Positions 46,399-58,305 are shown, numbered from the stretch's first letter. The stretch is 64,000 bases of DNA from Shewanella benthica (GCA_023284085.1 JAKVHY010000013.1:1-64000); one strand, 5' to 3'. Translations and numbers: made by a program. The notes: a model not told the origin generated them from the sequence alone.

Positions 46399-48915
46399 TT
46401 AAGCTTTCCATATTTCATCACGGTATGCGGAAATGGTGACATCACTCGAGAAACGCCCACTGCATGCAGTGTTGCGTATACTCATCTTTGTCCAACTCTC
46501 CGGGTCTTGATAAGCGCTTGCGGCCCGCTGCTGAGCTTGTCGATAAGATTCAAAATCCGCCGCGGTCATCCAAGGATCTGCTGGCGACTTGATGCTATCT
46601 ATGATGGTGTCGAAAATACCGGGTTCCAGTAGATTAAAATGGCCACTCTCCAGCAGGTCCATAACTTGCTGCAACGCTGGAGACTGGTTAATAAAATGCT
46701 CTGGCTGGTAATCTTCTTGCAGTGAACTGACTTGGCTGGCATTTAAACCAAACAGGAAGAAGTTCTCCTCTCCCACCTCTTCGAGCATCTCAATATTGGC
46801 ACCGTCTAAGGTGCCGATAGTCAGCGCACCATTCATCATAAACTTCATGTTTCCCGTGCCCGACGCTTCTTTGCCTGCGGTGGAGATTTGTTGAGACAAG
46901 TCCGTTGCCGGACATATTTTTTCCATGGCGCTGACGTTGTAGTTCGGCAAGAAGGCAAACCTGAGATAGGGTGTGACTTGAGGATCAGAATTGACCATAT
47001 GGGCGACATTGTTGGCGAGCTTGATCAACAGTTTGGCCATGGCATACCCAGGTGCGGCCTTGCCACCGATCAAGACACACCTAGGCACTAGCTTATCTAA
47101 GCTGTTATCGCTAATGGCCGTTAAGATCTCATGATAAAGGTGAATGACATGCAGTATGTTGAGCAGCTGACGCTTATATTCATGAATGCGCTTAACCTGC
47201 ACATCGAACATCATTTCAGGCTCAAATTCGACGCCGCACTCTTTGGCTATCATCAAACTGAGCTCACGCTTATTGGCCAGCTTAACCTCACGCCACTCAT
47301 CAATCAGCGTCTTATCTTCGGTGAAAGCACTCAGGGCATGTAAGTGTTGTAAATCTCCGACCCATTGGCGCCCCAAACGTTTTGTCAGTAAAGCGGCCAA
47401 TCTGGGGTTACAGTGTGCCAACCAACGTCTCGGCGTCACGCCATTGGTCTTGTTATTAAACTTTTCCGGCCAAAGCTCATAGAAATGTTTAAACAGACCC
47501 GATGTCAGTAGCTGAGTATGCAAGCCAGCGACCCCATTGACCGAGAAGCAGGCAACGATGGCAAGATAGGCCATACGCACATGGGGCTCACTGCCCTCTT
47601 CGATGATCGACATCTTCGCCAGCATGTCAGCATCTCCGGGCCAGTGGTGAGCTACATCATCCAGATATCGCGCATTAATCTCATAGATGATCTCTAAGAT
47701 TCTGGGGAGCATCTGCTCGAACATGCGCACGGGCCAGCGCTCTAACGCTTCGGGTAACAAGGTGTGATTGGTATAGGCCATGACATTGGTAGTAATTTCC
47801 CAGGCCTGCTCCCATTCCAGCGCATAATGGTCCACCAGCAAACGCATCAACTCAGGTACGGCCACACTGGGATGTGTGTCATTGAGCTGCATCACATTGG
47901 CTTTAGCGAAGCCACTAAAGTCGGTGCCATGTTGCTTGACCCAGTTATTGAGCAAGTCTTGCAGACTCGACGAGGACAAGAAGTATTGCTGCCTTAGTCT
48001 AAGCTCCTTACCATTCTCACTGGCATCGTTGGGATAGAGCACCATAGTGATCTGTTCTGCCAAGTTTTTTCGGGCCACCGCTTCGGTATAATCTCCCTGA
48101 TTAAACTCGGCTAAATCAAAATCATCTGTGGCTTCAGACTTCCATAATCTCAGGGTGTTGATGCGGCCATTACGGTAACCCGGTATCGGCATATCATAGG
48201 CAACCGCCTGCACGTCTTGAGTATCCACCCAAGTGACATGCCGTCGGCCCAATTTATCGATATAACTTTCTGTATGCCCAAAGAAGGGCACGGTGACATT
48301 ATGATTGGGCACCCTGACCTCCCAAGGGTTACCATCTTTAAGCCAACGATCGGGGCGCTCTATCTGATAGCCATCGACAATTCTCTGGGCAAACATGCCG
48401 TATTCGTAACGGATCCCATAGCCAGTAACCGCTAAATCTAAGCTGGCACAGCTATCGAGAAAACAGGCGGCGAGTCTACCTAAACCTCCATTTCCAAGGC
48501 CAGCATCGTGCTCTAAACTCTCCAGAGACTCTAAGTCGACAGCATACTGACTCAGGGCTTCACGGCTCTCATCGGTCAGTTCCAGATTCAATAAGGCATT
48601 GCCTAATGCTCGTCCCATCAAGAACTCCAAAGACAGATAGGCGACTTGCTTAGTCTGATATTGGCTGTCTTTAGCTCGGGTCTGTCGCCAGTTATCCAGC
48701 ATCAGCTCTTTCACGCTACTTGCTAGGGCATGAAACAGATCGTGCTGAGCATACTCCTCCTGACCCAGGCCATTATTCATATAGCGGCTCAAGGAAGCCG
48801 ACAATGAATCGCAGGGCTCGCAATCTTGCTGGAGTTCTTTAACTTCATCCTTAAGTGGCTTATCCGATGGCTTAGCTTGGGATACTCCTTGGCGTTTAGG
48901 GGTACTAACACTCAT
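46399..48915 (-). CDS. glgP: Glycogen phosphorylase
   Basis: Releases glucose-1-phosphate from glycogen ends using pyridoxal phosphate. The PLP region EASGTGNMKFMMNGALTIGT carries the Schiff-base lysine; other blocks are FLMGRALGNALLNLEL, GLGNGGLGRLAACFLDS, and KRIHEYKRQLLN. About 838 residues, full length. The start at 48915 has AAGGAG seven bases ahead and overlaps the glgX end by 11 bases, suggesting coupled translation; an upstream in-frame ATG (48939) is less likely. Confidence 0.96.
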   Translation of the reverse strand: MSVSTPKRQGVSQAKPSDKPLKDEVKELQQDCEPCDSLSASLSRYMNNGLGQEEYAQHDLFHALASSVKELMLDNWRQTRAKDSQYQTKQVAYLSLEFLMGRALGNALLNLELTDESREALSQYAVDLESLESLEHDAGLGNGGLGRLAACFLDSCASLDLAVTGYGIRYEYGMFAQRIVDGYQIERPDRWLKDGNPWEVRVPNHNVTVPFFGHTESYIDKLGRRHVTWVDTQDVQAVAYDMPIPGYRNGRINTLRLWKSEATDDFDLAEFNQGDYTEAVARKNLAEQITMVLYPNDASENGKELRLRQQYFLSSSSLQDLLNNWVKQHGTDFSGFAKANVMQLNDTHPSVAVPELMRLLVDHYALEWEQAWEITTNVMAYTNHTLLPEALERWPVRMFEQMLPRILEIIYEINARYLDDVAHHWPGDADMLAKMSIIEEGSEPHVRMAYLAIVACFSVNGVAGLHTQLLTSGLFKHFYELWPEKFNNKTNGVTPRRWLAHCNPRLAALLTKRLGRQWVGDLQHLHALSAFTEDKTLIDEWREVKLANKRELSLMIAKECGVEFEPEMMFDVQVKRIHEYKRQLLNILHVIHLYHEILTAISDNSLDKLVPRCVLIGGKAAPGYAMAKLLIKLANNVAHMVNSDPQVTPYLRFAFLPNYNVSAMEKICPATDLSQQISTAGKEASGTGNMKFMMNGALTIGTLDGANIEMLEEVGEENFFLFGLNASQVSSLQEDYQPEHFINQSPALQQVMDLLESGHFNLLEPGIFDTIIDSIKSPADPWMTAADFESYRQAQQRAASAYQDPESWTKMSIRNTACSGRFSSDVTISAYRDEIWKA

Positions 48916-51043
48916 GAACAGGCTCCTTAAATTCGGCATAAAACAGCATCAAGCTTCGATCTTGCAGGCGATATATTGGGTTTGAATTGGTAGAAAGTGC
49001 GACTGACTCTGGGGGGGACTCATTATCTTGAGTGTGTAACAGACAGCGCCAGGGAGACAGGTTATCAAGCTCAGGCAAACAAAAACCCAGACTTTTCTCG
49101 TCTGTATTAAGCATCAAGAGGAGTGCCTGGCGACAGCCCTTTTGCGCCTCAAGCTCACCAGTTATCACCAGACTCAGGCTGCGAGTCTGGGTCTCACTCC
49201 ACAAGGCTTTGGTCATCACTAACCCTTGACGACAAAACCAATCGAGTCCGGGTGCATCCACATTGGCGCCCTCATGTATATATTGGCGATGGCAAAGCAA
49301 AGGAAAACGTTTTCTGAGGTGAATTAACTTTCGGGTAAACTGCAGCAATGCATTACTGCTGATATCTTGTTGCCACTCCCGCCAGCTCAGCGGACTGTCC
49401 TGACAATAGGCGTTATTATTGCCTGACTGGGAGTGACCGACTTCATCCCCGGCCAGCAACATAGGCACGCCTTGGGACAAAAACAGAGTCGTGAGTATAT
49501 TGCGACACTGCCTTGCTCTTAGGCCATTAATGTCAGGGTCGTCCGTGACACCTTCGACACCATAGTTATGGCTGAAATTTTCCTGGTGCCCATCGCGGTT
49601 GTCTTCACCATTGGCCTCGTTGTGTCTCAGGCTGTAACTGACAAGATCCATCAAGGAGAAGCCATCATGGCTGGTAACGAAGTTAATACTGGCAGATGGT
49701 GGCCTGCCAGAATGTTCAAATAGATCACTGGAGCCGTGAAAACGTCTGGCAAATTCGGGCAAGATCCCGGCATCCCCACGCCAGAAACGGCGAATGGTAT
49801 CGCGATACCTGTCATTCCATTCGCTCCAGCCCATGGGAAATTGCCCCAACTGATAGCCACCCGGACCTATGTCCCAAGGCTCAGCAATCAAGCGGATCTG
49901 GCTTAGCACAGGATCTTGAGCTAAGGCATCGAAGAAGCCGGAACCGGTATCGAAGCCATGGGTTTCACGGCCCATACAAGTCGCTAAATCGAAACGAAAA
50001 CCATCGACGCCCATCACTTCCACCCAATAACGCAGCGAGTCCATCACCAATTGCAGTACATTAGGGTGGGCAATATTGAGCGTGTTACCGCAACCGGTAT
50101 CATTGATGTAATACCTAGGTTCACTGGGACTCAAACGGTAATAGCTCAGGTTATCTATGCCCCTGAAACTGTAGGTCGGACCGAGACGATTGCCCTCGGC
50201 GGTATGGTTATAGACCACATCTAAGATCACTTCGATGCCCGCCTTATGAAATTCAGTCACCATATGACGAAATTCAAACACATCATCACCACTCAAATAG
50301 CCCTGGTGGGGGGCAAAAAATCCTATGCTGTTATAGCCCCAATAGTTACTCAATTGCTTCTGTTGCAGGAAAGGCTCATCGAAGAAACTCTGCACCGGCA
50401 TAAGCTCGACACAGGTGATGCCTAAGTTGGTGAGATAGCTTATCGACGCAGGACTGGCTAGCCCCGCGAAGGTGCCTCTGCGGTGTTTGACAATATCCGG
50501 GTGCAGCTGAGTGAAGCCTTTAACGTGCAGCTCATAGATGATGCTGCGCCTCAGAGAAAGTGACACCTCCTCCTGACTATAACTTTTTTGCACCGGGGTC
50601 ACGGGACCAAGCAGGCGATAATCTACCACTCGACACTTTGGCATACTGGCCGCATTGTCTGTCGTGTCGAAGGAGAGATCTTGCTCGCTATCTTCGAGTA
50701 TATAACTGTAATGACATGGGTTATCACGGCACTCACCCACTAACTGTTTTGCATAGGGATCGAGCAGGAGCTTATTGATGTTAAACCTGTGCCCCGATAG
50801 CGGTTGAAACAAGCCGTCGACGCGATATCCATATAGCAGACCCTCTCTCGCCCCTTCAAGATACCCATGCCAGATATGTTGCGACTTTCTCGGCAAGATA
50901 AACCGCCCTATCTCATCATGACCATGCTCATCGAAGATACACAGAGTGACCTGAGTCCCATGGGCCGAAAACAGGGCAAAGTTAACGCCGCAATCATCGA
51001 CACTCGCCCCTAATGGATAAGGCTTACCGTTAGTGAGCTTCAT
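48905..51043 (-). CDS. glgX: Glycogen debranching enzyme (isoamylase type)
   Basis: Cuts alpha-1,6 branches left after phosphorylase action. GH13 with N-terminal CBM48. Active-site blocks: [15 protein letters not shown] (nucleophile Asp), [14 protein letters not shown] (acid Glu), [16 protein letters not shown] (transition-state Asp), plus the family stretch [17 protein letters not shown] ([17 protein letters not shown]). The ATG at 51043 overlaps the end of glgB by 14 bases; a GTG three codons earlier is possible. About 712 residues, normal. Confidence 0.95.
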   Translation of the reverse strand: MKLTNGKPYPLGASVDDCGVNFALFSAHGTQVTLCIFDEHGHDEIGRFILPRKSQHIWHGYLEGAREGLLYGYRVDGLFQPLSGHRFNINKLLLDPYAKQLVGECRDNPCHYSYILEDSEQDLSFDTTDNAASMPKCRVVDYRLLGPVTPVQKSYSQEEVSLSLRRSIIYELHVKGFTQLHPDIVKHRRGTFAGLASPASISYLTNLGITCVELMPVQSFFDEPFLQQKQLSNYWGYNSIGFFAPHQGYLSGDDVFEFRHMVTEFHKAGIEVILDVVYNHTAEGNRLGPTYSFRGIDNLSYYRLSPSEPRYYINDTGCGNTLNIAHPNVLQLVMDSLRYWVEVMGVDGFRFDLATCMGRETHGFDTGSGFFDALAQDPVLSQIRLIAEPWDIGPGGYQLGQFPMGWSEWNDRYRDTIRRFWRGDAGILPEFARRFHGSSDLFEHSGRPPSASINFVTSHDGFSLMDLVSYSLRHNEANGEDNRDGHQENFSHNYGVEGVTDDPDINGLRARQCRNILTTLFLSQGVPMLLAGDEVGHSQSGNNNAYCQDSPLSWREWQQDISSNALLQFTRKLIHLRKRFPLLCHRQYIHEGANVDAPGLDWFCRQGLVMTKALWSETQTRSLSLVITGELEAQKGCRQALLLMLNTDEKSLGFCLPELDNLSPWRCLLHTQDNESPPESVALSTNSNPIYRLQDRSLMLFYAEFKEPVHEC

Positions 51044-53399
51044 CTGACTCACCGGTCTGCTCTAACCCTATGGTTAAGTTAGCGGTTAAGTTAGTGTCTG
51101 AATCTATGACTGAGTGACTGGCTAAATGAGATGGCGATAAGATTAAGCACCCAAGAGGAGGCACAGTAATTAGACTGCTGTGAGGCATGTTCTGATAAGG
51201 CAACTCCTCGGCCAATATCACCCCGGCATTCCCCATCCCACTGCCACCATAATGCTCACTATCGCTGTTAAGCAGCTCTCGGTACTCGGTGCCTAGTGGC
51301 AAGCCTATGCGAAAACCATGATGAACTTGAGGTGTCATATTGACGACAAATATCAAGTGTTCATCTGTGGACTCGCCATAACGAATAAAGCTAAACACGC
51401 TAGCCTGGTGATTATCGCAATCGAGCCATTGAAACTTATCTGCCTGGGTGTCTTGGCAGTAAAGAGAGGGCTGACTTAGATAGAGGTGATTAAGATCTTT
51501 CACCCAGGTCTGCAGCCCCTGATGAGGAGCATACTGCAGCAGATGCCAATCTAAACTGCGCTCATGACTCCACTCGTCTCTTTGGCCAAACTCATTGCCC
51601 ATAAATAGGAGTTTCTTACCAGGATGCCCCCACATGAAGCCAAAATATGCCCGTAGGCTGGCAAACTTCTGCCAGTCATCACCTGGCACTTTATGTAGCA
51701 ATGACCCCTTGCCATGAACCACCTCATCGTGGCTCAAGGACAAGATAAATTGCTCGCTGAAACAGTACATCAAACTAAAGGTCAGCTCGCTGTGATGATG
51801 ACTCCTGTGGATTGGATCTCGGCCCAGATAGCGCAGGCTATCGTTCATCCAACCCATGTTCCATTTGAAGCCAAAACCTAAGCCAGAATCGTCGACCCGC
51901 TTTGTCACTCCGGGCCAGGCGGTAGACTCTTCGGCGATCATTACGATCCCCGGAAATGCCTGGTATAAGCGCTGGTTAAGACACTGCAGGAAGCTAATGG
52001 CCTCCAGGTTTTCCCGCCCCCCCTCAGCATTGGGGAGCCACTGCCCCGGCTCGCGGCTGTAATCGAGATATAACATGGAGGAAACGGCATCGATACGCAG
52101 GCCATCGAAATGAAACTCATCGAGCCAATAGCAGGCATTGCTCAGCAAGTAGCTTTGCACTTCGCCGCGGCCGTAGTTATAGATCAAGGTATCCCAGTCA
52201 GGATGCTCCCCCCGTCTGGGATCTTGATGCTCATATAAGCTAGTGCCATCGAACTGGATCAGGCCATGGGGATCTTTGGGAAAGTGTGCCGCCACCCAGT
52301 CGAGTACCACGGCCAATCCCGCCTGATGACAGGCATCGACAAATGCTTTCAACCCTGCAGCATCGCCGAATCTATGGCTAGGCGCGTACAAGCCCACAGG
52401 CTGATAACCCCAAGAGCCATCGAAGGGATATTCACTGATGGGCATCAGCTGCAGATGGGTAAACCCCATCTCTTTAACATAAGGAATGAGCTGCTCGATG
52501 AGCTCTTGATAATTCAGAAAAAGCTCGCCTTCATCCCCCTTACGTCGCCATGAAGCGAGATGAACCTCATAGGTGGAAATTGGCTGGTGGTGCCATTGCT
52601 GAGCTTTACGATACTCCAGCCACTCTTTATCTTGCCAGTTAAAATCTTGCTTAAGGGGGATCAAGGAGGCATTCCCCGGCGCGGCTTGCATGGCCTTAGC
52701 ATAGGGATCCGATTTCTCTATGCGCTCGCCATGCTCAGATATCAGCTCAAATTTATAATGTGCTTGCTCATTAACATCGGGAATAAATATCTCCCATATG
52801 CCATTGGCCAAGTGTTGGCGCATCACATGCCGGGTCCCGTCCCAATGGTTAAAATCTCCCATCACAGACACGCGCCTGGCATTGGGGGCCCACACACAGA
52901 AATTGACCCCCTCGACTCCCTGACTCTGCCGCCAATTAGCCCCTAAAAGATGATAAGCCTGTTCTAAGCGTCCCTCAGCAAACAGGTAAATGTCGTCTTG
53001 GTTTAACAAGCTTGGAAACTGATAGGGGTCGATGATCTCTTCTATGCTCAAGGGATATTCGACCCGCAATTTATAGAGGAAAGGTTTCACCCTTCGCCCT
53101 ATCACCCCGGCAAATAGACCGGTTTCATTGACCCGTTCCAGGCTGGCAAGCTTACGTCCATCCTTAAGGTTAAGCACCTCTACGCGTAGAGCTCCGGGTA
53201 ATAAGCAGCGCACTACCAACTGATTTTTAACCTGAACGGCTTTAGCTTCGGCTTGCTTGCCTTTGGTGTTTTTTGTCGATGTATCGCTCGGGTTTTCCTG
53301 TAAATGCATGCCTAACAGAGAAAACACATCGCAATATTCACCATTAAGCAGCGCAATATCGGCGCCGTGATGAAAGTGAGGGGCATTTTGAGTCATCAT
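51030..53399 (-). CDS. glgB: 1,4-alpha-glucan branching enzyme
   Basis: Makes alpha-1,6 branches in glycogen. 789 residues: an extra N-terminal CBM48-like domain, a second CBM48 ([22 protein letters not shown]), and a GH13 barrel with [17 protein letters not shown] (nucleophile), [13 protein letters not shown] (acid) and [15 protein letters not shown] (third acid residue). The N-terminal part has a lysine-rich insert near residue 40-50 ([13 protein letters not shown]). Starts MMTQ after GGAAGATAA. Lies 105 bases after malQ. Confidence 0.96.
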   Translation of the reverse strand: MMTQNAPHFHHGADIALLNGEYCDVFSLLGMHLQENPSDTSTKNTKGKQAEAKAVQVKNQLVVRCLLPGALRVEVLNLKDGRKLASLERVNETGLFAGVIGRRVKPFLYKLRVEYPLSIEEIIDPYQFPSLLNQDDIYLFAEGRLEQAYHLLGANWRQSQGVEGVNFCVWAPNARRVSVMGDFNHWDGTRHVMRQHLANGIWEIFIPDVNEQAHYKFELISEHGERIEKSDPYAKAMQAAPGNASLIPLKQDFNWQDKEWLEYRKAQQWHHQPISTYEVHLASWRRKGDEGELFLNYQELIEQLIPYVKEMGFTHLQLMPISEYPFDGSWGYQPVGLYAPSHRFGDAAGLKAFVDACHQAGLAVVLDWVAAHFPKDPHGLIQFDGTSLYEHQDPRRGEHPDWDTLIYNYGRGEVQSYLLSNACYWLDEFHFDGLRIDAVSSMLYLDYSREPGQWLPNAEGGRENLEAISFLQCLNQRLYQAFPGIVMIAEESTAWPGVTKRVDDSGLGFGFKWNMGWMNDSLRYLGRDPIHRSHHHSELTFSLMYCFSEQFILSLSHDEVVHGKGSLLHKVPGDDWQKFASLRAYFGFMWGHPGKKLLFMGNEFGQRDEWSHERSLDWHLLQYAPHQGLQTWVKDLNHLYLSQPSLYCQDTQADKFQWLDCDNHQASVFSFIRYGESTDEHLIFVVNMTPQVHHGFRIGLPLGTEYRELLNSDSEHYGGSGMGNAGVILAEELPYQNMPHSSLITVPPLGCLILSPSHLASHSVIDSDTNLTANLTIGLEQTGESDEAH

Positions 53400-53504
53400 T
53401 TATCTTCCAGTAAAGTTAAAAATTCTCAGGCTAACCTGCTGTAACCTCTATAAGCTGATCCAGATGCATAACCGCTCAGACTTAGCGCATTCAAACATCA
53501 GTAG

Positions 53505-55733
53505 TTAAACTTGCTCGTCTTCAGAGTTTCTCATCGCCCTTATCCGCTCCAGCAAAAGCTTCACCTTAGGAGATTCTTTTATAGCCGAGAGGCTAATAGG
53601 CAAGCGTCGCTGCCAATTGGGGTACTCATGCCAGGTCCCGGGAATATTCACACTGTGTATGTCGCCAATGAGATCGCTAAGCTGCACGCTAAATAATGCC
53701 GAACGGCTCAGGGCTGAGGCACTGATCCAGGCCTCAAGTAACGCCTCATACTCCAGACTGTCGACGACGGCGGCTTTATCGATAAAACCAACACCCATCA
53801 GCAGGCTAAGCAACTGCTGTTTCTCAAGCTCGCGGCCGTTCAGGGCATCCCCCAAGGCTTCATCATTATCGATAAGCTCGAGCTGACGTCTCAAATGCAG
53901 ATCGCTGGTAGACCACCACGCGGCTAAGTTAGGCACATCGTGATTGGCCAGCATCATTAAACTGTCTTGTTTATGTTCACCTGGACTCATGAAACCTGTA
54001 CTGTGCTTACAAAAATAGAACAGCTGATTGGAATAAATTCCCGCGTTTCGCAGGCGCCGATCCATCTCGGGGGGAACCAAGCCGAGATCTTCTCCTATGA
54101 TGCAGCACTTGGCTCGCCAGCTTTCCAGGCATAAGATGGCGAAAAGACTGTCGACGGGGTAATACACATAGGCTCCCTGACCGTTATTTTCATCCAAGGG
54201 GCACCACCACATTCTCAGTAAGGACATCACATGATCGATTCTCAATGCGCCACAGTGACGCATATTGGCCCGGACTATGGATGTAACATATTGAAAATTA
54301 TCTTTCTTTATTGACAGTGGTTCTAAGGGGGACAGGCCCCAATTCTGTCCCTGAGGCGCGAATGGATCCGCTGGTGCTCCGATACTGGCACTGAGGCAAA
54401 ATTGCGACGGATTTTGCCTAACTTCGACTCCTTCCGGGTTAGCACCCACGGCGAGATCCCGTATCAAACCTAATGACATCCCGGCTTGCTTGGCATATGC
54501 CTGACAGGCACAGACTTGCTCTTCGGCAACAAACTGTAAAAATCGATAAAAGTTGAGGTCCTTGGGTAAGTCATCGCCAGCTTTAGCCGATTCAACCTCG
54601 ACAAATTGAGTCAGTGCTTGCCCTTCTCTATGCACAAAATCATCGAATGCTTGCCTCCTGACCGATGTTTTTATAGAGTCTGACTGACTAAAGGCCTGAT
54701 ACAAAATTACAAATGCACGATATTTAAGCTGGGTCAACTGAGGGTAATCCAGCCAGTTATCGATATTGATTGCGCGCCTCAGACTCTCAAATTCATCTGA
54801 CTGCAACTTAGATTTTACTTGGGTATACTCAGGCACACCTTGGATATGAATATAGAGGAGATTTATTCTGCGTCTGTCACTGGGACTATAGGGGCTCACC
54901 TGTTCAGGCTCAGCTATATCTAAGGCATGCAGCGGATTGAGCTGAATAAAATCTCCCCCATGCGCGGCCACCAAGTCGATAATGTCAGTTAAATTGCCAA
55001 AATCTCCGATGCCCCACTGACTGTCACAACGCAGCGAGTAGAGCTGAATACTCACTCCCCAGGAGCGAGGCCGAGTCTTCGAGACACTATTTTCATTTGA
55101 ATCTATAGCTGAATCTATATCTGAGAGTCTAAATGCTTGTCTTGGGGCCATCATAACGATACCCGAATGCCTGTGTGTCCCCGCGATTAACTCGGCGCTG
55201 TGATAACCAAGACCCAAGCGCCGATTATTTGCCTCCATCACCTCAGGAGAATCAGCTTGCAACTCGATACCTGTGTCGGTATCGCCATTGGAATTTTCTA
55301 CGGAATCGACTGGTATTAACTTCAGCAGGGATAAGCGATAGTGTAAGTATTGAGTCTTGCCGATGTGATAATCACCGACTATCCGCATATCGGACGGCAG
55401 CACGCTAAGACTGAATAAGCAGCCCGATTCACTCAAGATCCTCAGCGTCAATTCATCTTGATAACCATAGGGCAAATACAAACTAACCTCAGGCTCATCC
55501 AGATAGGTATGCTGAAAACCATGAAGCCCTAAGGTCCATGGCTTGGCATCGAGTTCATGAATACGCCGCGCCAGATACCCTGCATCGATTTCACCTCGAG
55601 TATCGACTAGTTTATCCAGCATGCACCTCAATACTCCCTCCCGGTCCTGAGTAGGGATACGGATATTCTGGCCACTGAAATTGATAAATTCGGCACCGAC
55701 GCCCTGCAGATACAGTAACTTTTCCAGCCCCAT
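53505..55733 (-). CDS. malQ: 4-alpha-glucanotransferase (amylomaltase)
   Basis: Moves glucan segments between maltodextrins and recycles short chains from glycogen breakdown. GH77, 742 residues. An N-terminal region typical of the long bacterial MalQ precedes RSWGVSIQLYSLRCDSQWGIGDFG. The catalytic Asp is in CGALRIDHVMSLLRMWW, the Glu in IIGEDLGLVP and the third acid residue in NHDVPNLAAWW. First gene of the leftward glycogen cluster, with about 1.1 kb of AT-rich sequence ahead that should hold the promoter. Confidence 0.95.
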   Translation of the reverse strand: MGLEKLLYLQGVGAEFINFSGQNIRIPTQDREGVLRCMLDKLVDTRGEIDAGYLARRIHELDAKPWTLGLHGFQHTYLDEPEVSLYLPYGYQDELTLRILSESGCLFSLSVLPSDMRIVGDYHIGKTQYLHYRLSLLKLIPVDSVENSNGDTDTGIELQADSPEVMEANNRRLGLGYHSAELIAGTHRHSGIVMMAPRQAFRLSDIDSAIDSNENSVSKTRPRSWGVSIQLYSLRCDSQWGIGDFGNLTDIIDLVAAHGGDFIQLNPLHALDIAEPEQVSPYSPSDRRRINLLYIHIQGVPEYTQVKSKLQSDEFESLRRAINIDNWLDYPQLTQLKYRAFVILYQAFSQSDSIKTSVRRQAFDDFVHREGQALTQFVEVESAKAGDDLPKDLNFYRFLQFVAEEQVCACQAYAKQAGMSLGLIRDLAVGANPEGVEVRQNPSQFCLSASIGAPADPFAPQGQNWGLSPLEPLSIKKDNFQYVTSIVRANMRHCGALRIDHVMSLLRMWWCPLDENNGQGAYVYYPVDSLFAILCLESWRAKCCIIGEDLGLVPPEMDRRLRNAGIYSNQLFYFCKHSTGFMSPGEHKQDSLMMLANHDVPNLAAWWSTSDLHLRRQLELIDNDEALGDALNGRELEKQQLLSLLMGVGFIDKAAVVDSLEYEALLEAWISASALSRSALFSVQLSDLIGDIHSVNIPGTWHEYPNWQRRLPISLSAIKESPKVKLLLERIRAMRNSEDEQV

Positions 55734-55938
55734 ACTCGTCGTCCTTATACGAAATAAACATACTCAATGACATTCACGGCAACAGAAAAATACCAGAGTG
55801 AGGTATATTCATGTCAAACAGATGACAGAGAAGCTGCTATAAAAAATAAAACCAAAATAAAGTAAAGTAGAGCGATGACGATATGTAAATAGTAAATAAC
55901 TACTATTTACCAAATTAATCACCAAGAGCTAAAAACCA

Positions 55939-56155
55939 ATGAAAACAATTAAACCAACCAAGATAGTAAACCAGTTTTATTACCAATTTTATTTGCTGGC
56001 GTTATTTTTATTATCATTATTAAACCAAGTCAATACAATCAGTAACAAATTACACAACAATATATTTTAACTTCGATAAATCCAGTTACCCAGGAACATC
56101 ACCAACCTCAAATACGGGTTACTCTTCAACAGGTTACGTTGAGATTGAAGTTTAA
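55939..56155 (+). pseudogene. Possible small exported-protein gene with a frameshift
   Basis: ATG 55939 starts MKTIKPTKIVNQFYYQFYLL, continues with a hydrophobic ALFLLSLLN stretch like a signal or anchor, and stops at 56068. A shift of one base near the AT-rich run at about 56060 opens a frame reading YFNFDKSSYPGTSPTSNTGY, then SSTGYVEIEV and a stop at 56153. The second part looks coding in composition. The family is unknown, and the whole reading is speculative. Confidence 0.3.
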
Positions 56156-56830
56156 ATACATGATGAATACAAATTAGTTGCAACTCTTAATTAAAAACAA
56201 ACTATGCATTTTAGTTGATATCGAATTAAGCTATAAGCTTATAACTAAAAACTCTTTCCCATATAAAAGACAATATTTAAATGAAATCAATAAACCCCTA
56301 GGTAATACATGTTGCATCCCACATACAAAGACACTTAATAATTTAAAACAAACACCTAGAATTAATTTTCAAGGGGGATAACTTTAACAATAAGGTTTCA
56401 TGCATGAGGTAAAATGATGCAAGGAATGAAAAATAATAACATCAGACACACAGCGCTCCTTAATAGATAAATCTGACGTTTCACATTCATAATGAGTCGT
56501 ACATATTTGATATAGATAAATAGCGCTCAACCCTACAACCCTGCAACCCTGCCATTATGAATATAGCTAATCGATCACCACTGACTCGCAGACAAGGTTA
56601 AAACAGTCAGCCTTTATCAAAATCATATCTAAAGCTAATAGACTAGGAGGAATAATTCTCGCCTCTGTCATAAATTTACAGATTTAGTAACCAACCTCTA
56701 AGTTTCGAACAAATATTCCCCTTACGCGCGACGTTTTTAGAGCTGGCTCACACCTTTAAGCAAACAAGATTGGTAATTTAGTAACCAGAAATGATAACAA
56801 CTTTTAACATTCGAGCATAAAGGTGATTTT
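56156..56830. other. AT-rich gap before the alcohol dehydrogenase gene
   Basis: No credible gene; the open frame at 56178-56381 has AT-driven composition and no ribosome site. It should contain the rightward adh promoter, which I could not place. Confidence 0.4.
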
Positions 56831-57979
56831 ATGGCTGCTAAATTTTATATCCCATCTGTCAATGTGTTAGGCAAAGGTGCCGTCGACGATGCCATAGGTG
56901 ATATCAAGACCTTAGGTTTTCAACGCGCACTAATTGTTACCGATAAACCCTTAGTAGAGATTGGCTTAGTCGGCCAGGTCGCAGAGAAGTTAGGCGCCGC
57001 CGGTATCGTGACGACTATCTTCGATGGCGTACAACCAAACCCAACTTGTGGCAATGTCGAAGCGGGTCTTAAGCTACTCAGAAGTCATGACTGTGACTTT
57101 GTCGTCTCTCTCGGTGGTGGCTCTCCACACGATTGTGCCAAAGGTATCGCCCTGGTTGCGACTAATGGTGGCAGCATCAAGGACTATGAAGGCCTGGATA
57201 TGTCCGCCAAGCCTCAGCTACCACTGGTTGCCATCAATACCACAGCTGGCACGGCGAGTGAGATGACACGTTTCTGTATCATCACAGATGAGGCCCGTCA
57301 TATTAAGATGGCTATCGTTGATAAACACACGACTCCTATCTTATCTGTCAATGACCCAGAGTTGATGCTGGCGAAACCTGCAGGACTCACTGCGGCAACC
57401 GGTATGGATGCATTGACTCACGCCATCGAAGCCTATGTGTCTATTGCCGCAAACCCAATCACAGATGCCTGCGCCATCAAGGCAATAGAACTGATAAAGG
57501 CTAACCTGATCGAGGCGGTCGATAATGGCCAAAATATCGATGCCCGTGATCAAATGGCTTATGCTCAGTTCCTGGCAGGAATGGCATTCAATAACGCCAG
57601 TTTAGGTTATGTCCATGCCATGGCTCACCAGCTAGGCGGCTTCTACGATCTACCACACGGGGTTTGTAATGCCCTCTTGCTACCCCATGTTCAACAGTAC
57701 AATGCACAAGTCGCCGCGCCGCGCCTGAAAGACGTTGCCAAGGCCATGGGTGTGGACGTATCGGCCATGAGTGATGACCAAGGTGCGACAGCAGCAATTG
57801 AAGCCATTAAAACACTGGCTATAGCGGTTAAAATCCCAGAGAATTTGACTCTACTGGGTGTCAAAGCCGAAGATATCCCAACACTGGCCGACAACGCTCT
57901 GAAAGATGCATGTGGCTTTACCAATCCTAAACAGGCTACACACGCAGAGATCTGTCAGATCTTCACTAATGCGCTCTAA
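56831..57979 (+). CDS. Iron-containing alcohol dehydrogenase (type III)
   Basis: 382 residues, close to Zymomonas AdhB and E. coli YiaY in plan. It interconverts alcohols and aldehydes with NAD(H). NAD loop [14 protein letters not shown] near residues 96-109; family signature [13 protein letters not shown]; metal ligands in the stretches [12 protein letters not shown] (Asp/His) and [25 protein letters not shown] (two His). A good ribosome site (AAAGGTGATTTT). It is monocistronic, with a terminator at 58019. Which alcohol it uses is not certain; ethanol is the usual substrate of close relatives. Confidence 0.94.
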   Translation: MAAKFYIPSVNVLGKGAVDDAIGDIKTLGFQRALIVTDKPLVEIGLVGQVAEKLGAAGIVTTIFDGVQPNPTCGNVEAGLKLLRSHDCDFVVSLGGGSPHDCAKGIALVATNGGSIKDYEGLDMSAKPQLPLVAINTTAGTASEMTRFCIITDEARHIKMAIVDKHTTPILSVNDPELMLAKPAGLTAATGMDALTHAIEAYVSIAANPITDACAIKAIELIKANLIEAVDNGQNIDARDQMAYAQFLAGMAFNNASLGYVHAMAHQLGGFYDLPHGVCNALLLPHVQQYNAQVAAPRLKDVAKAMGVDVSAMSDDQGATAAIEAIKTLAIAVKIPENLTLLGVKAEDIPTLADNALKDACGFTNPKQATHAEICQIFTNAL

Positions 57980-58018
57980 TACGAGAGTAATTGACTGCTA
58001 AGTAATCAGTAATTTATT

Positions 58019-58042
58019 AGCCCATCTCCGGATGGGCTTTTT
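58019..58042 (+). terminator. Terminator after the alcohol dehydrogenase gene
   Basis: AGCCCATC pairs with GATGGGCT around TCCG, then TTTT. Confidence 0.92.
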
Positions 58043-58185
58043 ATTACGGGAAATATCCAAATACAAAGTGTATACACTTGTATTCGTAATGATAAATTTG
58101 TGACTCACCTCCATTCAACACCCACACACCTGCACTAGAAATGGTAAATTTGTGACTTATATCTAGCCAATGCTTATACACTTGT
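58043..58185. repeat. Pair of short mixed repeats ahead of the RNA candidate
   Basis: TATACACTTGT occurs at about 58071 and 58175, and TAAATTTGTGACT at about 58092 and 58145, in mirrored order. The right-hand AAATTTGTGACT overlaps the putative -35 of the RNA candidate. Confidence 0.5.
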
Positions 58186-58278
58186 TATAGAGTGGTGAAA
58201 GTTAGCTTTTTCCCTGCAAAGAATCAGCAAACTGCAAGGCCCACTCACTTTTTAAGTGAGTGGGCCTTGCTTATTTTT
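58186..58278 (+). ncRNA. Possible small RNA with a strong terminator
   Basis: TTGTGA (58150) and TTATAC (58174) with an 18-base spacer precede a 90-base stretch without an ORF that ends in the very stable hairpin at 58234-58270 and a T-rich tail on the plus strand. No gene on the plus strand needs that terminator, since adh already has one at 58019. Confidence 0.35.
58234..58278 (+). terminator. Very stable hairpin with plus-strand T-rich tail
   Basis: A perfect 17-bp stem (GCAAGGCCCACTCACTT and its complement) with a TTT loop, followed by TTATTTTT on the plus strand. The minus strand lacks a T-run, so it does not obviously suit the antiporter gene. Confidence 0.75.
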
Positions 58279-58305
58279 ACGGGCTAAAACACTGAAAGAA
58301 TGCGG

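Noticed and set aside
56178..56381. A 67-codon frame in the AT-rich gap before the alcohol dehydrogenase
   Set aside because: No ribosome site, AT-driven composition, no recognisable motif.
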